From assembly GCF_963576675.1 (NCBI RefSeq), contig NC_088916.1:48733001-48797000 (forward strand): a stretch of 64,000 bases of DNA, in the 5' to 3' direction. Positions within the stretch are counted from its first letter, which is position 1. Each line of letters begins with the position of its first letter. The notes under the pieces were generated by a model, which worked only from the letters and a program-made list of their open reading frames with translations, had not been told where the DNA came from and searched no databases. The position numbers and the translations under genes are program-made. This document shows positions 33,450 through 45,252 of this stretch, one piece after another. The DNA comes from Euphorbia lathyris (taxonomy: Eukaryota > Streptophyta > Magnoliopsida > Malpighiales > Euphorbiaceae).

Positions 33450-33459
33450 ATATAAATAC
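33450..33459 (+). promoter_or_regulatory. TATA box of the ERF gene
   Basis: TATATAAATA lies 58 bp before the start codon. The 5' UTR would be short, with a CT-rich segment. Confidence 0.6.
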
Positions 33460-33516
33460 ACACCCATGTCCTCTAACCCAACCGTTTAAGCTTTTATATT
33501 CTCTTTTTCATCGGAC

Positions 33517-33978
33517 ATGGAGTTTGGGGACTGCTGTTCCAGCTCTACTTCTTCCGCTACAATTACAAATCCTACCCCGGAGAAAAGGAAGCTCAGGCAG
33601 GTACAGGACAAGCCCAAGCCATATAGAGGTATAAGGATGAGAAAGTGGGGGAAGTGGGTCGCCGAGATTAGAGAACCTAACAAACGCTCTAGGATTTGGC
33701 TTGGTTCTTATTCAACACCTATAGCCGCCGCTCGTGCCTACGACACCGCCGTTTTCTACCTTCGTGGTCCTTCTGCTAGACTTAATTTCCCCGATTTGAT
33801 TTATCAAGAGCACGATGATCTACATGATATGTCGGCTGCTTCTATACGCAAGAAAGCTGCCGAAGTCGGAGCTCAGGTAGATGCGCTTCAACAAACAGCT
33901 CGTAACAACCACAAAGTAGCATCGGAGAAACCTGACTTGAACCAGTATCCTAGTCCTGAATTTTCCGATGAAGACTAG
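33517..33978 (+). CDS. ERF/DREB-type AP2 transcription factor with C-terminal EAR repression motif
   Basis: Intronless 153-codon gene. A single AP2/ERF DNA-binding domain spans about residues 36-93 ([43 protein letters not shown]). The GKWVAEIRE strand residues are of the DREB type, and '[22 protein letters not shown]' wording, small size and a C-terminal DLNQYP (residues 140-145, an EAR motif DLNxxP) fit the A-5 group of small repressor-like ERFs (RAP2.1/ERF008-012 type, from memory). It should bind DRE/GCC-type promoter elements in the nucleus and repress stress genes, probably through EAR co-repressors. A TATA box lies 58 bp upstream. The 3' UTR begins with an (ATG)n-like repeat. The start is the first ATG after the TATA box. 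Confidence 0.9.
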   Translation: MEFGDCCSSSTSSATITNPTPEKRKLRQVQDKPKPYRGIRMRKWGKWVAEIREPNKRSRIWLGSYSTPIAAARAYDTAVFYLRGPSARLNFPDLIYQEHDDLHDMSAASIRKKAAEVGAQVDALQQTARNNHKVASEKPDLNQYPSPEFSDED

Positions 33979-35704
33979 ATGATGATGATGATGATCCTTG
34001 ATTAGTAATTAGTAATAGTGTTGATGTTTTATTTAATTTTAATTGAAAAAAATCTATATAGATACAGAGATGGCGAAAATGCTCTGCTGATTCAAAGTGA
34101 TGGATAGGTATATATAATTTTAGTTAGTAACAGATGAAATTGAAATTGAATTAGTAGATGTTGTTGTTGTTGATTTTGGTTGTACGGTTCGTCCAATAAT
34201 ACGATTGGGAAACTAACTGTGTATACGATGAAAGAAGAAAAATTAGCCATGGATTGGATGAATTCATAGTTGAGTTTTTTTTTATACGAATAAAATAAAA
34301 TAAAAAAGATGCCGCCAAAGCAAAAACAGGAGATAAGAAGATAAGGAAGAGGTGGCGCGGAGAAGTGGCAACTTGATCGACTTGGGCGGGTGTGGACAGG
34401 AAAGTGAAGTGGTCCATAATGAGGGAAGTTGTCAGCGTCAATAGATGGTGAAACCTTACGAAAGCCCGTCTGGTGGAGGCTGATGGCTGATCAATGGTGG
34501 GCGGTGATTTCAGTGCTTAAAAAAATGAATTATGTATTCATATTAATTACATATGATAATCCTAATCATACAAATGGGTAGGTTGAGCTTATATTATTTT
34601 ATGGTTTAACATATTAAGACACTATTATTGTTTTTCTTTCTTTAAAAATAGTTTTTATTTTTATAGTTCGGTTCGATACTAGTTAAATATCATTGGTCGG
34701 GGCCAGTAGCTAGAAAGCTCTTTTTGGGAAGCAAGCTTCGAGATGAACTTGGTTATATATATGCCGGGTCTCCTCTTGATTGAGGAAGACTCTCTGTGTT
34801 CTTTATATCTAGTTTTGTCGATTATGCATTTTTGGGTACGAATAGGAGCCTTTCTTTTCAAACCACGGTGTACGTTTACAAGATATATGTACTAGGCATG
34901 CCAATTCAGTCGCAAAATATGTACCAAGCAGGCTAATTCAGTCTTTTGCGAGCGTATAATTTATGGGTCCAATACTATATCAATTGGACAGAAGTCATTC
35001 CCTCTCAGTTGTAGATATAGATTGTTATATCCACTCATGGGCCAATCCATCTCTATCTATTAGTGGCTTAAAGTTCCTCCGGTCTCGTGGTAAAGCAAGT
35101 TTGTATTTCTCCGAGTTGGTCTGTTCAAGTGTGAGATATTTTTTATATGTATTTTTTAGTTCGACATTCGTCTGATATTTTTTAGGTGGATTTTTTTTAA
35201 TTTCTTTCCATTAAAACTAATGTAGGCTTTGAGGGGGATTCTCTAGGATTCGAACTCGAAATCTAGTTTAAGTTGAGTGATTCAAATCAATTAATTAAGT
35301 GTTTTTTTTAACTAGAAAATTTAGTTTAATTATATAAAAACAGTAGTTTTTTTATTTATTTTTTTTATGAAAACAATATTTTCTTTTACGAAAAGTTTTA
35401 GTAAAATTATTATTTTTTAATTAATAAATTGACACTCGTTTAGAAAGTTATTATTTTTATTTATTTAAATTACTTTTATTTTTATATAATTATTTAAGTT
35501 GTTGTATTATATTATATTATTTACTTTTATAATTTGTTTATTCACTGATTTATAGTAGATATTTTATATATTAAACAGTTTATTATAATGTTATTAAGTA
35601 TTAATTATTAGTCAATTTTTTTCAAGAAAAATATTAGTCAATTAATTATAAATAACTAATTGGAACACTAAACATTAGCGTTAATTACTAATCTCAAACT
35701 TTAA
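33979..35704. other. 3' flank of the ERF gene and AT-rich intergenic DNA, with a possible SINE
   Basis: No further gene is seen. At 35190-35300 the minus strand has a B-box-like GAGTTCGAATCC preceded by tRNA-like wording and followed by an A-rich end, possibly another, diverged SINE. 35300-35700 is low-complexity AT. Confidence 0.35.
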
Positions 35705-36308
35705 GGATCTATTAACATATTTGATACATTTTTTTTTTTTACCAAATTAGACATTTTCATTCTTTTTGGATAAACATATCGTAATCTCTCCTAACCTTCT
35801 TTTTCTTTTCATTTCTTTTAAATTTTTACAATAAAATTTAATACAAGATCTAAGCATATTCATATATATTTCATTTTACATACACATTATTCAAGCACGC
35901 AGTTGGTTAGTTGACTGCTTTCTTGTTGAACCCGTCATTTCCGATTTTCTCCATTTTTGTCGCATCGATAGTTGCTCCAATCACATTTGCGACAGGAACA
36001 ACTATGTCGCAAATGCGAAACAGGAGCAATTATCGATGCGACAAAATAGAGGAAATTGGAAATGACGGGTTCAACGAGAAAGCATTTAACTAACCAATCG
36101 CGTACTTGAATAATGTGTATGTAAAATAAAAAACGAAGGAGATGGAAAAGGGAATGAAAGAGAGAAGATGAAACGATGAAAAGACGAAGAGGACGTTTGA
36201 GATTGAAGAAAAAAGTGAATTGAAATACGGGTATTCTTGTTCAAAATGAATGAAAGTGTTTAGATCTATAAGATGAAAAGGAAGTATCTCAAATATGTTA
36301 ATGAACCC
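35705..36308. mobile_element. Foldback (long-hairpin) element
   Basis: Inner arms 35873-35978 and 36023-36127 are inverted copies of about 105 bp with few mismatches, including TTGAACCCGTCATTTCC and TTTGTCGCATCGATA in the left arm. The loop itself contains a small hairpin with CATTTGCGACA arms. The outer ends 35705-35729 and 36283-36308 share ATTAACATATTTGA in inverted orientation. No ORF is supported. If transcribed, the RNA would fold into a long near-perfect hairpin. Confidence 0.65.
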
Positions 36309-37401
36309 CTCACATACAAACATTAACCATTGAACTAAATAGATCTTTAATCTTACTCCTGATATTTTAGTTTTGATCAACATAGTGTTATTTATTGAAT
36401 CCTTGTTTAGTATTTGCATATTTGTAATAATTTGATAATAGTTTTTTTCATTGTATCTTTTTTTGTAATTTGCATCTCTAATAATTTCAAAACAGTTTTT
36501 GCACGAGTAATGCTTTGTAAACATATCATTTTGAAGAGAAATTTTATAGTATTCCGGGAGTAATATTTCTGATCAATAAAAATCATTTTTGAATCCCACT
36601 ACATGGATATGATTGGTGGAAGAAAAAACTATATATACATATGTCCTGAATTCACTAGTCGGGAGTATTACTTCAGGAGTACTCTAAAATTTTTCCATTT
36701 TGAAATAGTAGAAAATACAATTTCAAATATAGATAAAAATGAGTTTTTATATATATATATATTTTTAAGAGGATATATTCAACTTTAGAACCTCTCACCT
36801 ATGAAACTAGAAATATATCAATTGAGCTATGTTTTTTAATTGCACTTCACGTAATATTATTTTACCTTAAATATTTAAGGCTAATATACTAATACCTTTT
36901 TGTACTTTTTAAAAAAGTGAATTGATCCTTATACTTTTAAAACGTACTATTTACAATTTAATGAGAGATTTTTAAAAAGTTAAAATGTTTACGCTTTAAG
37001 TAAATTGGTTGGGAGGTATGCGCAATATATCATTTTAAGAAAATTATTAGCTGGTTGATTAAGAAAATTCAAAGAGCTAATAGTTACGTTCCCGAGTCAA
37101 TTATCACTCTAACAAATTTATATTATAAACAGAACTTTTTTAAAACATATAGGGCAATTGAAATTTGTTTTTCCTGACATATACAGAAGGCTAAATATGT
37201 ATTAAACCAATGTTTAATTATAGATGTGAAAGCTGTTTGTTTTGGGGGGATTTAAGATTTGTTTAGGTTTGGACGGTTGCTTATATAATGTTTTTAACCA
37301 TAACCATAAGAAGCGGCTGCTCAACTGTTGTCCAATAAAAATTGCTTTTCTTTTCAAGAATGGAATACTGCTAATTATTTACTAATTAATTTAAGAATGA
37401 T
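36309..37401. other. AT-rich intergenic DNA
   Basis: No supported gene, RNA or repeat was recognised. Confidence 0.4.
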
Positions 37402-37580
37402 ATCACTCATCTTTTCGTAGGAGCGGGTTTGAATCATAGAAACGGCCTCTTGTCAAATAAATTAGCAGAAGAAGGCTTGCTTCCAGTACACCCTTGTGGT
37501 GGGACCCCTCTTTGAACTCTCGTTCAGCGGAGACGCGTAATGCGACCGGGCCGCTAAAAAAAAAAAAAAATCACTCATCT
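37402..37580 (+). mobile_element. 5'-truncated Au-like SINE with 11-bp target duplication
   Basis: The body, 37413-37569, begins within the tRNA-like head (GAGCGGGTTTGAATC, B-box-like), has the plant Au-SINE wording GGCCTCTTG and ACACCCTTGTGGTGGGACCC, then ACCGGGCCGC, and ends in a poly(A) run (from 37556). ATCACTCATCT flanks it at 37402-37412 and 37570-37580. It lacks the A box, so this copy is 5'-truncated or diverged. Confidence 0.75.
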
Positions 37581-37930
37581 CTTCTTATGTAACAGATCAA
37601 TCAAAAATAGGTTTTGATCTCTATTTAATTAATCTGTCGTATTTAATATTATTTCTTCTGGTCGGTTCCCATATTGTTATTGAAGGCTAATCAATTCCAC
37701 TTGGAAATTATAAAAATGATGGGATATCAATGAATGCCCATACTTAATTAATAACATGTCATTGACAATAGATTAATAATTTAATGATCCCTTTTCTTAA
37801 AATAAAAAAGCAATTCAATGATGCATTATATGTATATATACATTCTGTCAAATTCTGTATATCACCACATATAAAAAAGAAAAATTTAATAATTGGTATA
37901 ATAATACTTCCACAAGAGAAGAGTAGCTGT
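37581..37930. other. AT-rich intergenic DNA
   Basis: Nothing is recognised between the SINE and the 3' end of the LINE relic. Confidence 0.4.
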
Positions 37931-40900
37931 TTTTCTTTCTTTCTCTATTTTTTTTATTTTTTTTTGTTAACTTAGGAAGGGAGACCCAGAAACAAAAAAG
38001 GAAAAAAAAGAGCGGAAAAAACAACAGCTAAAGATTATATATGGACTTTATAAAAGAAACTAGCTCCACTCAAATCAACTAGAAGAATACACTCGTGATG
38101 ATCTAAGGAAAGAGTTCCTGGCGAAATTCGCCAACTAATCAGATGTTATATTACTCTCTCAGAAACATTATGCCACTTTAACATCTCAATCCTGCTTCAA
38201 TAAAGTTTTGCAACCCTCAATTAACCAATAATAGCGATGCACTGAAAGTCCCGAATCTTGAATAAACCGGACTACCATAAGAGAAACTACCTTTTTAAGA
38301 CCTTTCGTCCATGCCAACTCTAACCTATAGCACATTCCCCAAAGTTCAGCAAGGGCAGCAGAACAAACCCCAAAGTTACAAGCAAAGCCACCAATCTACA
38401 TTCTCGACCCACCTTACACCAGGCCCTCAATCAAAGCATGTCTTGGACTTCTTTTGCTAGCCCCGTCACAATTAACTTTAACCTAATCCTATGGGGGCTT
38501 CCATACAATGAGGATTTCATGGAACTCCTCTGGTCTAAGAGAATCCAGATTGAAAAGACCCAGACTACACTTTTTAGCTTGCATAATAATGAAGCCAATT
38601 TTGTCCCAACAGCTGTTGCCCGCGGGATTAAAAACCTTTTCATTACTCCAACGCCAAATTCACCAACAAATCAATGAGAAAAGCATCGTCCAAGAAATAG
38701 ATGGTCACTGGTAATTCAATTTTATATTTCCACTCAGCCACTCATCCAAAGCAGGTCCATAGAAGCTATGTCTCTAGGCGCGTGGAATAAAACAGTTCCA
38801 AATTGAACCTGCATCGTAACAATCTCGGAGTAGATGAAGGGTAGTTTATGACTCAAAGCACGAAGGTGAACGATCGTTTGTACAAAAATGTTGTCTGAAT
38901 CTAGTGTAGTGCAAGAGGATAGCATCATGGTGGACCATCCATAGGAAATGATGAACTTGTTCATTCACTTAAAGCTTCTAAATGCCAGACCAATCAGTGT
39001 AGTTGATGCTCATTCTCCCATGCCAATTCGAAGAACATAATAAGATGTACGCCGAACTAACAGAGAAGGCACTCGAAGTCGTTGCTGCATAGAATCGCCC
39101 ATCTTGTAGATCCAATATGACATAAGAAGCAAGCTAAAAAAACAATCATATGAGGCAACAAGATGGATAATTGAATCCAATCCCAACTGCCATTTGCATT
39201 CCAGTACTGTTGCACCATGGCGCGTAACTCCCCAAACTAACACTGGAGCTTTCCAAGACGATAATCATCTACCTATTTATCCAACCAAAATCATGTCGCT
39301 TTCTCAAACCGAACAAGTCTATTTAAGCATTTCTCTAAAAGATGCGACCCAATGATAATACATTTCTATAATCTAACTCAAAAAGATCCACTTTAGAAGA
39401 AAGAATAGAATCTACTGTCTCCTTCGAATATGATTCCAAAATAGCATGTGTAATTCCCCTCAATGAGACCCTATTCAAAGTTTCAAGAATTGTGAAACTT
39501 TCACACTCCTTAACCGAGGGCAACTCATTCACCGTGGTCATCCTAGCTTCAACAAAATGACCCTCAAAATCCCAAAGAAAAACACTAAAGCTAGTAAATT
39601 AAGTGTGAGTACAAATCACAGCATGTGTATTGCATAGAAGGAAAAGAGGTGCGGGTATATGACAAAGAGAACAAATGGGATCGACTAATGGATTGACAAA
39701 TTTTTTAAGGCATTGAGCTTTAAGCCAATTATAGAGAATATCAAGAGCAAGATAAACTATTTGACATGTCACTGTAGAGATATCCTCTCAAAGAAGATCA
39801 ATTCGAGCCTATCAAATAGCCCACATTAACACCATGATTTTAGCTTTCACCTATTTGGAGCTCAATGAAAGTAAAGCAAAGAACAACTCCTAGAACGACA
39901 AAGATATTGGTGCTTTTGGTGAAACTAAAGGCAATAAATTTGCCTCTTTCCAAATAGCAGCAGATTTCGTGCATAAAACGAAGATGTGCCATTGATCTTC
40001 AACCCTCTAATTGCAGTTTATGCAAGCAGACAACAACTACATACCCCAAGCTTGCAGATTTGAGCGCACATGAAGATAATTTTGAGCTAACTGCCAGCAG
40101 AAGTAACGAATTTCATTTGGAACTTCGGCGTTCCAAATTTGATGCCAAACCCCATCAACATTGAAATGATCATTAGGCTCAAGAACCTCTATTGCTAGTC
40201 TCTATGAGATTTTAACTGAGTACATACCCAAAGGATTTGCATCCCACATCACAACATCACTCTGACCCACTAATCATTCCAGACACTAACATCTTTCCCA
40301 TCTCTGATCCTCTAATGGAACCCCTCATTCTGATGCAATTGAGAGCTCCAAATACCCCTCTAAATGTAACTAGGTGAATGCCCAAGACGAGCATAAAAAA
40401 ACCTTGTTGTGGGTAGTATTTAACTTTGGAGATACGACTAGCGAGAAATTTGGACCAACTAGAAATTTCTAACCTTGTTTACCCAACATAGCCAATATAA
40501 AGTTTGTGAACTTACGAAAGGAAAGACACCTTACAAATTTAGGAACATAAAGGCGCTCCCAAGATATCCAATTTAAGCACCGGGCCTTTTTGTTATTATT
40601 ACCCCACCAGAAAGAATTGAGCGTTCGTTGCAGCTCCTCCATCATTGAAATAGGTAGAAGAAATACACTAATAAAAATAGCTTGTCTTGCAGCTCAAATC
40701 AACAAAGCTCCCCCCTAGATAGAGGTTTAGCTCTCTATCTCTTAAGCTTCTAGCAAAGACGACCTTTAAAATGAGCAAATATAGCCTTGTTTTTACACCA
40801 AACCATAGAAGGAAGACCCGAACACCAACCCTTACAAATAGGATTGGAAACCCCTAAAATAGCAGAAACAACATTACTGAGCTACGGAGCCACATTACTA

Positions 40901-41284
40901 CTACACATATATCTAGAATTTGCAAAATTAATTGTTTCACTTGAAGTAGCCTCATAAGATTCAAGTAGCTTTTTAGCAACCATGCAATCAACAATACTTG
41001 CCTGAAAAAATAGAAAGGCACCGAAAGTCCCTCCACAAATAGGAGAAAAAGATAGGGAGCAGGAGGATCCCCCTTGTAAAGACCCATCTCCGGAATAATA
41101 GGACTAAAAAGTTGATTGTTAACTTTGACAGAATATTAAACGGTAGTAACAAACATTGAGATGAAGTATATGAAAATCCCTCTCCAAGCACCATCAAATC
41201 GGGTCCTTGACGCCATACACCCATCGGACCCGGATGGATACCATCGCCTCTAGAGAAGAATGCCTGACTGGAGGCCCAGCCCAT
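37931..41284 (-). pseudogene. L1-type LINE relic (RT fragment, zf-RVT and C-terminal region)
   Basis: Minus-strand fragments match the second half of plant L1 ORF2. At about 41090-41030 is GLYKGDPPAPYLFLLFVEGLS, the RT region normally reading GLRQGDPLSPYLF. At about 40135-39960 is IWNAEVPNEIRYFCWQLA followed by Cys/Trp-spaced residues (the zf-RVT domain). Weaker RNase H-like wording follows at 39300-38700. Many stops and frame changes break the coding. The T-rich tract at 37931-37970 on the + strand would be the poly(A) tail. The 5' part, with endonuclease and the N-terminal RT, is missing at 41284, where the outer Athila LTR begins. Confidence 0.65.
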
Positions 41285-43002
41285 TGATAGGGGTCAAAAA
41301 CCCCTATCTTTGGGTACGGTTTTAGGACGGTTTTTAGTGTTATTTCATGAATAAGCGAGCAATTCTCGCATTTATATGCCTTTGTGTGAGTTAGTTAGGA
41401 ATTGGAAATGGTTTATTAACTTTTCGTTGTTTAGGCTCGTTTTCTGATCATTTTAGGCAAATAAGGCCAAAATGGCATGTATGTTATAATTCCGTCATCT
41501 TTTAGAGCTAATTGATCCGCCAAAAGTCGCACCAAACGGAGCGTTTGCTCAAAATGAGTGATTGGCGAGTCAATTTAGCCTTGAGACTAATGCTATTTGG
41601 AGTTTTCGTGCATGCGCAGGGATAAGTTCGGGCGAAAGTTACATCATGGGACATCGAGCAACCGTGCGGAAGCGTGCAGGGCAAAACCGCTCGTCGGACT
41701 GGCCTTTTTGGGCCAGCTCGCCGAGCAGGACTCCAGGGGCCAGCTCGGGCGAGCTGGCTATGCCAGCTTACCGAGCAGGCCTCTAAGGGCATGCTCGGGC
41801 GAGCTGGCCATGCCAGCTCATGACGAGCTGGCCTTTAGTCCAGCTCGGGCAAGCTGGACAGGCCAGCTCACGGAGCAGGCCTCCAGGGGCCTGCTCGGGC
41901 GTGCTGGGGGCTAGCTCGCCGTGAGCTGGCCGCGCAAGGAATTGGTCAAAAATATCAGTTTTGCCCCCACGACTCCACGACCGGTCCCACGACTTCCCAC
42001 CTGCATAAGGACACGAAATAGGTCAAAAAGAGGGCCCGAGCCACGTCTATAAATAAGAATTTATCTTTCATTATTGTAATTTACTTTAGCCTTTCCCCCT
42101 TGAGAAATCCTCTCCACCTCTTCCATCTTCTCCAACCTCCATTGAAGAAGCTCCGAAGCTCCGCATCTCCACCAAGGATTATTCAAGGTCCGTCCTTAAG
42201 ACCTAGGAAGCCGACTGTAGAGTAGACAGGTTCCCTGAAAGGGATTTTCGTATCTCCTTTTATCTTTCCTTGTTTGTACTCTTTGATACAGTCTATGAAT
42301 CCTAGGCTAATTGTATCCTGTGACATTGTTCTTCGCCTTTAATAATATTTTAGCTCTTATTCTGTTCTACGATTATTTGTTTAATCTTTGTCTTACGCTT
42401 TATTCAATTGGTTTAACTCATTCAAAAGCCCCAAAATCTAGCAGGCACATATTGTGAGCTGAATCTGACCTAGTCAGAGCCTAGGAGATTGACGACCTCT
42501 TAGTTGATTAAGCCCAAATTGCTGAGCCTTAGACCTAGTTTCGGCCTTACAAGGGAATCACGCACTAGGAACTTTAGGAGGGTAAGTAGGGTTAATCGCC
42601 TTGAATCAAGTGACTTAGATTAGGGTTTTAATCAATAGACCTAATAACCTAACTTCATTATTATCATTCATACCATGTTCCTTCGGGTAATTGCATTAGT
42701 GAAAGATCACCTAGGAGTAGTATAACTTAATTAGGAGTAGTTTAACTTAATTAGGCATAGAATAACTTAGTTAGAATTAGTATAATTTAGCTAGGAGTAG
42801 CGTAATTCAACCTAGGAGTAGATTAACTTAAACAAACAAACTCAAAACCCACAAAGCCTAGATAACACCTGAGACCAAGTAGTTCGATACTTGTGGTAAA
42901 TAAGTCCTGTGGATTCGATACCTGGACTTTTCGGATTTTATTACTTGATAACGACGGGGTACACTTATCCCTTAGTGAGCCTTCTCAACGGGAGGTGCAT
43001 CA
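41285..43002 (+). mobile_element. 5' LTR of the outer Athila element
   Basis: Begins TGATAGGGGTCAAAAACCCC and ends GGTGCATCA, just before a tRNA-Asp-type primer-binding site at 43009. The 1.7-kb length fits Athila LTRs. It has a TATAAATA box near 42048-42055 and a GC-rich palindrome array at 41713-41929. There is an imperfect repeat of TTAGGAGTAG at 42710-42830. The 3' partner LTR was not found in the window; the element's right part is interrupted at 61321. Confidence 0.75.
41713..41929. repeat. Nine-unit palindrome array in the outer Athila LTR
   Basis: Nine units of the type CCAGCTCGGGCGAGCTGG start at 41713, 41740, 41763, 41790, 41813, 41840, 41863, 41890 and 41911. Spacing alternates 27, 23, 27, 23, 27, 23, 27, 21 bp, so the real repeat is a dimer of about 50 bp. 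Strong units (41740, 41840) alternate with looser ones ending GAGCAGG. Confidence 0.85.
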
Positions 43003-43008
43003 AGTTTT

Positions 43009-43026
43009 TGGCACCGTTGCCGGGGA
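43009..43026 (+). other. Primer-binding site of the outer Athila (tRNA-Asp type)
   Basis: TGGCACCGTTGCCGGGGA six bases after the LTR end. It matches the plant Athila primer site complementary to the tRNA-Asp 3' end except for small changes. Confidence 0.75.
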
Positions 43027-43089
43027 TTTATTTTTTCTGCAATATCGAACCAAAGGTCGATTTGTTAGTTTTGGCATTCCTTGTGAATA

Positions 43090-43440
43090 TCCTTTGTCTA
43101 TATCATTTATACTTGTTTATATTCATACTTACATATACAAATACTTGTTCAGATACGATTCCTTTTGTGAATATCTTTGTTTGTATCGTTTGTACCTACG
43201 TATATATGATTCTTCTATACTTGTTCATACCTTTCGTGTTTGTTTATAACATGTGTAGTTGTTCATACCGGTACTCGTTTATACTTGTTTATACAAATGT
43301 ATGTTTATACGTGTTAATATCATCTATACTTGTTTATCTATACTCATTTATATCTTTTATACTTGTCCATTCTTATGCTTATACTTGTTCATATTTTGAC
43401 TCATACTTGTACATACTTGTTTATCTCTACTAGTTTGTAC
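43090..43440. repeat. Degenerate short tandem repeat in the outer Athila leader
   Basis: Words of the type ATACTTGTTYATA recur about every 12-25 bp. The repeat opens a Tyr/Leu/Ile-rich frame (42909-43433) that I do not treat as a gene. Confidence 0.6.
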
Positions 43441-43606
43441 CATATGCACCAATCTATATCTGTCAATATAAACCGATAAGAACACTTGTATAAAACTGTG
43501 TGACCTTGTATGATAACACTGTAAAATGTTTTAGATGTTTATACTTTTCTTCCGTAGGAAAAATTTCTGCTTTCATTTATTTCTTTTATTTATTTCTTCT
43601 CAACAT

Positions 43607-45052
43607 ATGCCTACACGATCAGCGGGAATACCGTGTGTCCCTCTTAACCTTGAACTTGAACGTACTCTTCGCAGGAGCAAACAGATTGGAACGCTGAAGC
43701 AAGATGAGATCATCGAGCCTATCAAAATGGTTGAGACTACTCCTCTTAACAATGACCGGAACATTGAGAACACCAGACCAGAAACTGACACTCGTCTGAT
43801 GAGTGAGATTCTGGCACCACACCGACACCAGCATCTGTCCGGCATTGCTGCTCCGAATGTTCCGGCCAACACATACGAAATCAAGTCAGGCATAATTCAC
43901 TTGATTCAACAGACCGGACTGTTTGGATGGGAAGCACATGAGAGCCCGAATGATCATCTGGATCGCTTCCTAATGTGCGCAGACACTGCGAGAACAAATA
44001 GGGTTCCCCAAGATGCTGCTAGGCTGAAGTTGTTCCCATTTTCTCTAACTGGGCAAGCTTTGGAATGGCTAAGAACACTGGAGCCCGGATCAATCACAAC
44101 TTGGGCAGGATTGGAGAAGGAATTCTTGTCCTACTACTTTCCTCCCTCGAAGACAGCAATGCTCAGGGGTGATATCACCTCATTCCACCAACCCGAGCAC
44201 GAAGCGCTCCACACATCTTGGACCCGATTCAGAAAAATACTGCGCATGTGCCCTCATCATGACATACCCAAACATCAATTGGTGAGCGTCTTCTATCACG
44301 GATTGACACCCACTAACAGGGCTATTGTAGACTCCGCAGCGGGTGGAGATTTGTTTAGAAAGATAGCAACAGAGGCGTATGACATGATTAATGAGCTGGC
44401 TAGGAAGAGTGTGTAGTGGCAAGAGGAGAAACTCGCTGGCCCCACAAGGCAGTGGGTGTTTGCTGTGGAAGAACAAGAACAAAATCCGGGTGTTGCGGAT
44501 TTGAGTAGGAAGATGGACGTCCTATTGGCTAAATTTAGCCAACCTCCCACCTGTGTGCACTGTGGCGGCGACCACCATGGAAAGGACTGTCAAGCAGGTA
44601 GCCCTTTCGCTGGAGATGGGGTGGAGATGGTCAATTATGTTGGGGGGAAACCGAGATACAACCAGAACTATAACAATTACAACCCCAACAACCACAACTC
44701 CTACAACAACAACAACAACTATAGGAGGCCTCAGCACCCGAACCAATCTTACGGAAATTCAAATCAGAATGTGCTTAGACTTCCCAGCGGTTTTGTTCAG
44801 GAACAAAGAGAGCAGGGGCTTGGCATGCCCCCATATCAACAGCAGAACCAAGGGCCAATGCAACCTCCTAAGGAATCTGACGAGGTGGTCACTCTCTTGA
44901 AAGAGATTTCGGCTAGGCTTGCCAATAACGAAGCTTTCTGCAAAGATCTAAGCAATCAGGTAGCCCAGATCAATAGGGACAGGCAGGAAAGGCTACATGG
45001 GTCTCTCTCAAGCACAACGGAGAAGAATCCAAAGATCCTGAGAAAGGATTGA
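43607..45052 (+). pseudogene. Outer Athila gag, interrupted by one in-frame stop
   Basis: The natural start is the ATG at 43607 (MPTRSAGIP); the longer frame from 43535 adds an unlikely Phe-rich leader. The gag core runs from LFGWEAHESPNDHLDRFL through LKLFPFSLTGQALEWL, FLSYYFPPSKTAMLRGDIT, HTSWTRFRKILRMCPHH and FYHGLTPTNRAIVDSAAGG. A TAG at 44414-44416 splits the frame; the same frame continues WQEEKLAGPTRQW to 45052 and includes a zinc-knuckle-like CVHCGGDHHGKDC, an Asn/Tyr-rich linker and a Gln-rich tail. No protease, RT or integrase follows: gag ends 195 bp before the inner Athila, and beyond that element only an Athila ORF1-like gene follows. The outer element therefore looks non-autonomous. 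Confidence 0.8.
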
Positions 45053-45252
45053 GTAAGGGGGAGAAATCGGGTTCTCCTCGGTTTAAATCCAAAACTTGAA
45101 CAATTATTTCTGCAATTTTCTTTTCCTTTTGTGTTAATTTTGGTTGTTATATTTTAATTCGCATTTTTTGTTATTGCATTGTCAAGTTTTGCACCCCATA
45201 CTTTAAAAAAAAAAAAAAATCGATCAGCACCCCAGCTCGGGCGAGCAGGGCG
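45053..45252 (+). other. Outer Athila spacer, left half of a split palindrome
   Basis: Non-coding, with an A15 run near 45206-45220. 45232-45252 forms the left arm of a palindrome whose right arm is 58597-58616, on the far side of the inner Athila. The last five bases (GGGCG, 45248-45252) are the target duplication of the inner element. Confidence 0.75.

Noticed and set aside
33517..33978. ERF gene as a transposon-captured fragment
   Set aside because: It has its own TATA box, complete AP2 domain, start, stop and EAR motif, and no element ends bracket it closely.
42909..43433. Tyr/Leu-rich frame of 174 residues in the outer Athila leader
   Set aside because: Low-complexity ATACTTGTTYATA repeats explain it, and it lies between primer site and gag.
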